A DNA stretch of 5,808 nucleotides from Hyphomicrobiaceae bacterium. Lineage in GTDB: Bacteria; Pseudomonadota; Alphaproteobacteria; Rhizobiales; HXMU1428-3. Location of the stretch: NCBI GenBank assembly GCA_028285025.1, contig JANQQH010000360.1:1-5808 (forward strand), read 5' to 3'. The translations under genes were made by a program, and so were the position numbers. Below, one piece after another: positions 1 through 3,500 of this stretch (its first letter is position 1; the number at the start of each line of letters is the position of its first letter). The notes beneath the pieces were generated by a model that was not told the DNA's origin, made no database searches, and was given only the letters and a program-made list of their open reading frames with translations.

Positions 1-1
1 T

Positions 2-649
2 GTCGGTGCTGATGGCCCGACCCATGCGGGCAGTTTTGATATTGCTTATCTTGCCAACCTGCCTGGCTTTACCGTTATGGCGGCAAGTGATGAAGCTGAG
101 CTCATGCATATGGTGGCAACGGCTGCTGATTATAATGAAGGCCCGATCAGTTTCCGCTATCCGCGCGGTGAAGGGGTTGGCATGGACATGCCTGAGAGGG
201 GTGAAATTTTGCCCATTGGCAAAGGACGCCTGATCCAAGAAGGCTCTTCTGTTGCCCTGTTAAGCTTTGGCACCCGGTTAGAGGAAAGCCGCAAAGCCGC
301 AGACATGCTCAGCTCTTTAGGGCTGACAACAACCATTGCGGATGCCCGCTTTGCCAAACCGCTAGATCATGAGTTGATCACCCAATTGGCCAAACATCAT
401 GAAATCCTCATCACTCTTGAAGAGGGTGCCGTGGGTGGCTTTGGCAGTCATGTGTCTCATTTTTTGAGCGAACAAGGCCTGCTTGATCACGGCTTAAAGT
501 TCCGCTCCTTAACCTTGCCAGATCGTTTTATTGATCATAACAAACCCCACACTCAATATGACCTGGCAGAACTGAACGCGCCGCATATTGTGAAATCTGT
601 GATGAATGCCTTGGGTAAAGAGTTTCAGGTGGGCCAGGATTTGGCTTAA
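2..649 (+). CDS. dxs: 1-deoxy-D-xylulose-5-phosphate synthase, C-terminal part (5' end outside window)
   Basis: This is the last 215 codons of Dxs, the thiamine-diphosphate enzyme that condenses pyruvate and glyceraldehyde-3-phosphate to DXP, the entry step of the MEP isoprenoid pathway in the cytoplasm. The frame is open from base 2 to a TAA at 647-649. The visible protein begins with the family signature [16 protein letters not shown], which carries the conserved active-site histidine. It continues through the pyrimidine-binding domain motif [10 protein letters not shown], with the phosphate-contacting arginine region, and then the transketolase C-terminal domain ([47 protein letters not shown]). 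About two thirds of a normal 620-640 residue Dxs is missing upstream only because the window starts there. An in-frame ATG at 77 lies inside the conserved domain and is not a start. There is no sign of decay. The identification is firm; the real start cannot be seen. Confidence 0.96.
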   Translation, partial: VGADGPTHAGSFDIAYLANLPGFTVMAASDEAELMHMVATAADYNEGPISFRYPRGEGVGMDMPERGEILPIGKGRLIQEGSSVALLSFGTRLEESRKAADMLSSLGLTTTIADARFAKPLDHELITQLAKHHEILITLEEGAVGGFGSHVSHFLSEQGLLDHGLKFRSLTLPDRFIDHNKPHTQYDLAELNAPHIVKSVMNALGKEFQVGQDLA

Positions 650-851
650 AAATAATTTAAAAAATGGGCTATTCTAATATTCATAATTTAGATTATCTGG
701 CGTGGGCTCAAAATAAAATATTACCCTTGCAGCAAATTCAATAAACTAATTCTTGCTTGCTCTATTAAAATTTTAAACCGTCTTTCAAATAACCTGCATG
801 CCCTAAGCAAAGAACCTTCACGGTTACTATTCTGTAAGACTACCAGGATAA
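650..851. other. AT-rich intergenic spacer between dxs and arsR
   Basis: No gene is supported here on either strand. No GC-rich stem followed by a T-run was found after the dxs stop, so a dxs terminator is not evident. The only structure noted is a 6-bp inverted repeat, AACCGT at 776-781 and ACGGTT at 820-825, separated by 38 nt with a GCATGC palindrome at 796-801 between the arms. This could be chance. The antisense reading frame that crosses from here into arsR shows no recognisable protein. Confidence 0.5.
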
Positions 852-899
852 TTTACCTTCCTCTTGACTCCCCTATAAAATATCGATATTTCGAGATAT
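852..899 (+). promoter_or_regulatory. Probable arsR-aqpS promoter with ArsR operator dyad
   Basis: Two overlapping sigma-70-like readings are possible. One is TTTACC (852-857), 16 bp, TATAAA (874-879), which would start transcription near 886. The other is TTGACT (864-869), 17 bp, TATTTC (887-892), which would start at about the A of the arsR ATG. Overlying both is a 20-bp imperfect dyad at 880-899 with ATATC and GATAT outer arms and two inner TCGA tetramers (883-886, 891-894). AT-rich dyads at the promoter are the usual binding sites of ArsR/SmtB repressors, so autoregulation is likely. There is no clear ribosome binding site: only GAG at 893-895 lies near the start codon. Confidence 0.55.
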
Positions 900-1232
900 A
901 TGGATAAAATAACAGCTATAGATGCCTTTGCCGCCCTTGCCCAACCCACAAGGCTCGATGTCTTTCGTTTGCTGATAAAAGCAGGGCATGAAGGGTGCAC
1001 GGCTGGACAGATTAGTGAGAGGCTCAACATTCGCCAGAACACTATGTCCACCAACTTAAAGATACTGGCCCGCACCAACCTGGTCACCAACCAACGCGAG
1101 GGCCGCTCCATTCGTTATTTTGCAAATTACCAGGGCATCCGCGAACTCATTTGTTTTTTGATGGAGGATTGTTGCGATGGCAACCGGGAAATTTGCCAGC
1201 CTATTCTTGATGAAATTATCTGCACCCCATAA
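900..1232 (+). CDS. arsR: ArsR/SmtB-family metalloid-responsive transcriptional repressor
   Basis: This 110-residue winged-helix protein is a typical ArsR length. Residues 6-25 (AIDAFAALAQPTRLDVFRLL) form the conserved first helices, residues about 33-60 carry the recognition helix (QISERLNIRQNTMSTNLKIL), and the wing follows at about 61-75 (LVTNQREGRSIRYF). The E. coli-type ELCVCDL metal site is absent. Instead there is a C-terminal cluster C91-C92-x6-C99 (CCDGNREIC), the arrangement seen in alphaproteobacterial ArsR proteins and resembling the CC..C arsenite site of the Acidithiobacillus protein. C33, C85 and C108 are further cysteines. As(III) or Sb(III) binding there should release operator DNA. 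The ATG at 900 gives the expected N-terminus but lacks a good Shine-Dalgarno, so a leaderless message is possible. The linked aquaporin gene supports an arsenite role. Family assignment is firm; the exact inducer is inferred. Confidence 0.9.
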   Translation: MDKITAIDAFAALAQPTRLDVFRLLIKAGHEGCTAGQISERLNIRQNTMSTNLKILARTNLVTNQREGRSIRYFANYQGIRELICFLMEDCCDGNREICQPILDEIICTP

Positions 1233-1255
1233 ACACAAGAAATAAAGATCACGCC

Positions 1256-1945
1256 ATGTCAGACCAGCCTTACTCACGCGCTCAAAAATACTTTGCTGAA
1301 TTTATTGGCACTGCCTTTCTGCTTGCCACTGTTGTTGGCTCTGGCATTATGGGAGAGGCTCTGGCAGGGGGTAATGTTGCTATTGCCTTGCTTGGCAACA
1401 CCATTCCCACTGGCGCGATCCTGGTTGTGCTAATCACCATGCTGGGGCCTATTTCTGGAGCCCATTTTAACCCGGCTGTCACACTGGTATTTGCGCTGCG
1501 TAAAGAAATTTGCGTTTCTGACAGTGTGATCTACATCCTCTTACAAATTGCCGGCGGCCTCATCGGCGTTTGGATTGCTCATATTATGTTTGATCTTGAT
1601 GTCTTGCAATTTTCAAGCAAAGCGCGCACTGGCTCTGCCCAATGGAGCGCAGAAATTGTCGCCACGTTTGGCTTGGTCTTTACCATTCTGGCGACTTTAA
1701 AATCCTCTCCCAAAGCTGTGCCTATGGCTGTTGGCTTGTATATTACCGCCGCTTATTGGTTCACCGCTTCTACTTCATTTGCCAACCCGGCGGTTACCAT
1801 AGCCAGAGGGTTTTCTAACAGCTTTGCTGGCATTCAGCTTGACCATGTTTTGGGATTTATTGTGGCGCAAATTATTGGGGCCTTGTTAGCTGCTTGCACT
1901 TGCCATTTTTTGTTAAATGCCGCGCCCGACGATACGACCCTATAA
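1256..1945 (+). CDS. aqpS: AqpS-like aquaglyceroporin (MIP family), probable arsenite channel
   Basis: This 229-residue MIP-family channel has six predicted membrane helices (roughly 12-33, 44-63, 90-112, 130-148, 153-172, 197-221) and two re-entrant half-helices with both NPA boxes intact. The first is SGAHFNPAVT (N72-A74) and the second is FANPAVTIAR (N177-A179). In AqpZ and GlpF the second box reads NPAR and the arginine forms the selectivity filter; here that place is Val180. The same replacement is found in the ars-operon AqpS group and is thought to widen the pore for As(OH)3. The gene follows arsR by 23 nt with only a weak AAAGA ribosome binding site (1244-1248), so the two are probably co-transcribed and induced by arsenite. 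Known AqpS proteins let arsenite made inside the cell flow out down its gradient. No arsenate reductase lies in this window. The family is certain; the substrate rests on context and the filter residue. Confidence 0.87.
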   Translation: MSDQPYSRAQKYFAEFIGTAFLLATVVGSGIMGEALAGGNVAIALLGNTIPTGAILVVLITMLGPISGAHFNPAVTLVFALRKEICVSDSVIYILLQIAGGLIGVWIAHIMFDLDVLQFSSKARTGSAQWSAEIVATFGLVFTILATLKSSPKAVPMAVGLYITAAYWFTASTSFANPAVTIARGFSNSFAGIQLDHVLGFIVAQIIGALLAACTCHFLLNAAPDDTTL

Positions 1946-1969
1946 AATTAGAGTATGATTTGTTTATTA

Positions 1970-2018
1970 ATCCGCGTGATCACCCCAGAAACAATGAGAA
2001 ATCAATTCTGCCGCGGAT
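1970..2018. repeat. Interrupted inverted repeat downstream of aqpS
   Basis: Perfect 7-bp arms ATCCGCG (1970-1976) and CGCGGAT (2012-2018) flank an inner pair CAGAA (1986-1990) and TTCTG (2006-2010). RNA could fold into a two-part stem with an asymmetric internal loop. No T-run follows on the + strand, so this does not look like an ordinary intrinsic terminator. It could be an RNA-stabilising structure at the aqpS 3' end, a protein site, or chance. Confidence 0.4.
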
Positions 2019-2061
2019 GAAAGTGACAAAAAATATCTTCAGCCCTATTGCATGCTCATTG

Positions 2062-2104
2062 TTTTTATGTAAAAAATTCATAATATGAAAAAATAACATA
2101 AAAA
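2062..2104. promoter_or_regulatory. 43-bp concentric dyad upstream of tupA, candidate operator
   Basis: Two perfect inverted repeats share one centre at A2083. The inner arms are TTCATA (2077-2082) and TATGAA (2084-2089). The outer arms are TTTTTATGT (2062-2070) and ACATAAAAA (2096-2104). The two spacers between inner and outer arms are equal (6 nt each) but not complementary, which fits a protein-binding site with four half-contacts better than an RNA hairpin. In all, 15 of 21 symmetric positions pair. It ends 38 bp before the tupA ATG. Oxyanion-responsive repressors such as ModE or TunR bind dyads ahead of molybdate and tungstate transport genes, but I cannot assign this site to one of them. 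Confidence 0.5.
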
Positions 2105-2127
2105 TAGTAAATTTTGCATATTTATTT

Positions 2128-2135
2128 AGGGGTGA
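2128..2135 (+). promoter_or_regulatory. Strong tupA ribosome binding site
   Basis: AGGGGTGA lies 7 nt before the ATG at 2143. It is the strongest Shine-Dalgarno in the window and fixes the tupA start. Confidence 0.75.
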
Positions 2136-2142
2136 CTAACTG

Positions 2143-2964
2143 ATGTTCTCTTTGATCAAAACCACCTGCATCAGCATCTTGGTATATTTATCTCTGTTCA
2201 CGCTTGTTGCTGCAGAGACGAAAAAGGAAATCATCCTTCAATCGACCACCTCAACACAAAACTCTGGCCTGCTGGATGCTATCTTGCCTATTTTTGAAAA
2301 AGACTCTGGCATAAAAGTCCATGTTGTCTCTGTTGGTACTGGCCAGGCGCTGAAAAATGCACGCAATGGCGATGGCGATGTGTTGTTGGTTCATGCCAAA
2401 GAGGCGGAAGAAAAATTTGTGAAAACGGGCTATGGGGTGGAGCGCTTTGATGTGATGTTCAATGATTTTGTCATCCTTGGCCCTAAAAACGATCCGGCTA
2501 AGATTAAAGGCGACAAAGACGTAACCATAGCCTTGAAAAAAATTGCTGCCAGCAAGTCTGTTTTCATATCACGCGGCGATGACAGCGGCACCCATAAAAA
2601 AGAACTCAAACTGTGGAAAGCGGCTGACCTTAGCCCGGGCAAAGACCAATCCTGGTATCGCGAAAGCGGCTCAGGCATGGGCGCAACTTTGAATATTGCT
2701 GTTGGTATGGGTGGTTATGTTATGTCTGACCGCGCCACTTGGACAGCGTTTAAAAATAAAAGCGATTTAGGAATTAAAGTTGAAGGGGATAAACGCTTGT
2801 TCAACCAATATGGCGTAATCCTGGTTAATCCTGCCAAACACAAAAACGTCAAGGCCAAGTGGGGGCAAGCGTTTATTGATTGGCTAATTGGACCTCAAGG
2901 GCAAGCGACGATCAATCGCTTTAAAGTGAATGGTAAGCAGTTGTTTTTTCCCAATGCTAACTAA
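2143..2964 (+). CDS. tupA: TupA-type tungstate ABC transporter substrate-binding protein
   Basis: This 273-residue periplasmic binding protein has a Sec signal peptide: K6, a hydrophobic stretch at about 9-22, and a VAA cleavage site after A24. The mature protein shows the TupA hallmarks in order: the oxyanion-binding STTST..SGLL near residues 34-44, GTGQALKNARNGDGDVLLVHA (65-85), FNDFVILGP (106-114), FISRGDDSGTHKKELKLW (141-158), and a C-terminal FIDWLIGPQGQ segment. TupA proteins bind tungstate very tightly and normally deliver it to the TupB permease and TupC ATPase. Full length (about 270 residues) and uninterrupted, it is probably functional. The oddity is that tupB and tupC do not follow: the next 347 bp are non-coding and then nasA begins. 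It may use a distant permease, feed the molybdenum enzyme next door, or act as a sensor or scavenger. ModA and PstS were considered, but the motifs fit TupA better. Confidence 0.9.
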   Translation: MFSLIKTTCISILVYLSLFTLVAAETKKEIILQSTTSTQNSGLLDAILPIFEKDSGIKVHVVSVGTGQALKNARNGDGDVLLVHAKEAEEKFVKTGYGVERFDVMFNDFVILGPKNDPAKIKGDKDVTIALKKIAASKSVFISRGDDSGTHKKELKLWKAADLSPGKDQSWYRESGSGMGATLNIAVGMGGYVMSDRATWTAFKNKSDLGIKVEGDKRLFNQYGVILVNPAKHKNVKAKWGQAFIDWLIGPQGQATINRFKVNGKQLFFPNAN

Positions 2965-3016
2965 GATAGAAGAAAGGCAAGTTAGTGAGAGTTTAATAAT
3001 TCTGCATCTGTTCAAG

Positions 3017-3041
3017 GCTATTTTTAATGATCTTAAATAGC
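3017..3041 (+). terminator. Weak hairpin after tupA, possible 3' end
   Basis: GCTATTT (3017-3023) and AAATAGC (3035-3041) form a 7-bp stem with an 11-nt loop, 52 nt after the tupA stop. No T-run follows, so intrinsic termination is doubtful. It is the only stem found close to the tupA end. Confidence 0.3.
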
Positions 3042-3069
3042 AAGCTGACAAAGCCTCATGTGGGTGCCC

Positions 3070-3096
3070 AAATTTTATACATCACGAATAAAATTT
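3070..3096. repeat. 9-bp inverted repeat in the nasA upstream region
   Basis: AAATTTTAT (3070-3078) and ATAAAATTT (3088-3096) are perfect inverted arms around a 9-nt centre, ACATCACGA. The arms are purely A and T, which raises the odds of chance. It sits where an upstream activator or DNA-bending site could lie relative to the sigma-54 promoter. Confidence 0.35.
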
Positions 3097-3133
3097 CATC
3101 AGAAGCGAACCTTCATAAAACTCCATTGCCTGA

Positions 3134-3151
3134 ATAAATATATATATTTAT
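3134..3151. repeat. Perfect 18-bp AT palindrome
   Basis: ATAAATATATATATTTAT is its own reverse complement over all 18 positions. It is 37 bp upstream of the sigma-54 promoter match. It may be a regulator site or an easily bent or melted segment between activator and promoter. Low complexity makes chance possible. Confidence 0.4.
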
Positions 3152-3187
3152 CAATAACTTATAGTTAAAACATAGTCATTTTAAGCA

Positions 3188-3204
3188 TTGGCACAAACCT
3201 TGAT
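3188..3204 (+). promoter_or_regulatory. Probable sigma-54 (RpoN) promoter for nasA
   Basis: TTGGCAC (3188-3194), then 5 nt, then TTGAT (3200-3204) matches the -24/-12 consensus YTGGCAC-N5-TTGCW at every fixed base except the C of the -12 GC, which is A. The flanking AGCA (3184-3187) also fits the extended consensus. The spacing of the -24 GG and -12 positions is exact. Transcription would begin near 3215, giving a leader of about 97 nt before the ATG at 3312. Sigma-54 control with NtrC is the usual arrangement for nitrate-assimilation operons in proteobacteria. Confidence 0.68.
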
Positions 3205-3254
3205 ATTCACAAGGTTTAGAAGTGTCTGTCTTGCCTTTCATGGATTTAAAATGG

Positions 3255-3283
3255 GCTGATCTTCTAAGCGTCAGCGATTTTTT
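3255..3283 (+). terminator. Terminator-like hairpin in the nasA leader (possible attenuator)
   Basis: GCTGA (3255-3259) and TCAGC (3271-3275) form a 5-bp stem, extendable by one U-G pair, with a 9-11 nt loop. A run of six T residues (3278-3283) follows after two bases. It lies about 40 nt into the predicted sigma-54 transcript and ahead of the small ORF and nasA. Nitrate-assimilation leaders elsewhere use NasR or NasT (ANTAR) antitermination at such a hairpin. I could not identify a clean pair of ANTAR hexaloop hairpins here, and the stem is short, so an attenuator is only a reasonable possibility. Confidence 0.42.
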
Positions 3284-3311
3284 AATTGGCTCATGAACAT
3301 AGGAAATAGAC

Positions 3312-3482
3312 ATGGAAAAAGGTCACATACTTAAGGACCTGATGGCATTTGCATATTGCGTTAAAGGCAAGTCTTTGACCCATTTATTTTGCCTAGCCAC
3401 TAAAACAAAATTTCTGTCGCAAGATGAAAAAAAGACGGCTCATGCACCTTGTTGTATAGGCATGACTTTACTTGGCCTTTAA
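3312..3482 (+). CDS. Unrecognised 56-residue ORF upstream of nasA
   Basis: ATG at 3312 is preceded by AGGAAA (3301-3306) at a 5-nt gap, a good ribosome binding site, and the frame runs 56 codons to TAA at 3480-3482. The protein starts MEKGHILKDLMAFAYC and ends HAPCCIGMTLLGL. It is basic (many lysines) and has four cysteines (C16, C27, C47, C48), no signal peptide and no clear membrane helix. I do not recognise a family. The stop is 18 nt before the nasA ATG, and the two ORFs share the same reading frame, so translation is likely coupled if this is expressed. It could be a small protein of the nas operon, a leader peptide, or an artefact of open sequence in the nasA leader. The ribosome binding site and spacing favour translation. 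Confidence 0.45.
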   Translation: MEKGHILKDLMAFAYCVKGKSLTHLFCLATKTKFLSQDEKKTAHAPCCIGMTLLGL

Positions 3483-3500
3483 TCGTGGTTGGCAGGTCTT

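Larger units (their letters stand above)
2965..3311. other. Non-coding regulatory region between tupA and the nasA leader ORF
   Basis: No protein or tRNA gene is supported in these 347 bp. They hold, in order: a 7-bp-stem inverted repeat (3017-3041), a partial NtrC-like site (GCCTC, 5 nt, GGTGC at 3053-3067), a 9-bp-stem inverted repeat (3070-3096), a small GAAG/CTTC hairpin (3102-3114), an 18-bp AT palindrome (3134-3151), a sigma-54 promoter match (3188-3204), an 8-bp dyad (3195-3217), a hairpin with T-run (3255-3283), and the ribosome binding site AGGAAA (3301-3306). The region reads as the control region of the nitrate-assimilation gene to its right, together with the 3' end of tupA. Confidence 0.6.

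Noticed and set aside
827..1111. Antisense open frame of 94 codons over the arsR region
   Set aside because: It is the reverse shadow of arsR plus the spacer. Its translation matches no family I recognise and it would run through the arsR promoter.
1894..2088. + strand open frame overlapping the aqpS end
   Set aside because: It is out of frame with aqpS, begins within its last helix, has no ribosome binding site, and runs into the dyad region. It is probably chance.
1946..2142. Molybdenum/tungsten cofactor (Moco) riboswitch ahead of tupA
   Set aside because: The spacer is mostly A and T and I could not fold it into the multi-stem Moco motif. The symmetric dyad looks more like a protein operator.
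2430..2678. Antisense open frame within tupA
   Set aside because: It lies wholly inside a well-supported conserved gene and shows no recognisable motif.
3195..3217. AAACCTTG/CAAGGTTT hairpin as a terminator or ANTAR target
   Set aside because: It overlaps the -12 element and the predicted start, so most of it would not be transcribed from that promoter. It has a 7-nt loop lacking the ANTAR pattern and no T-run.
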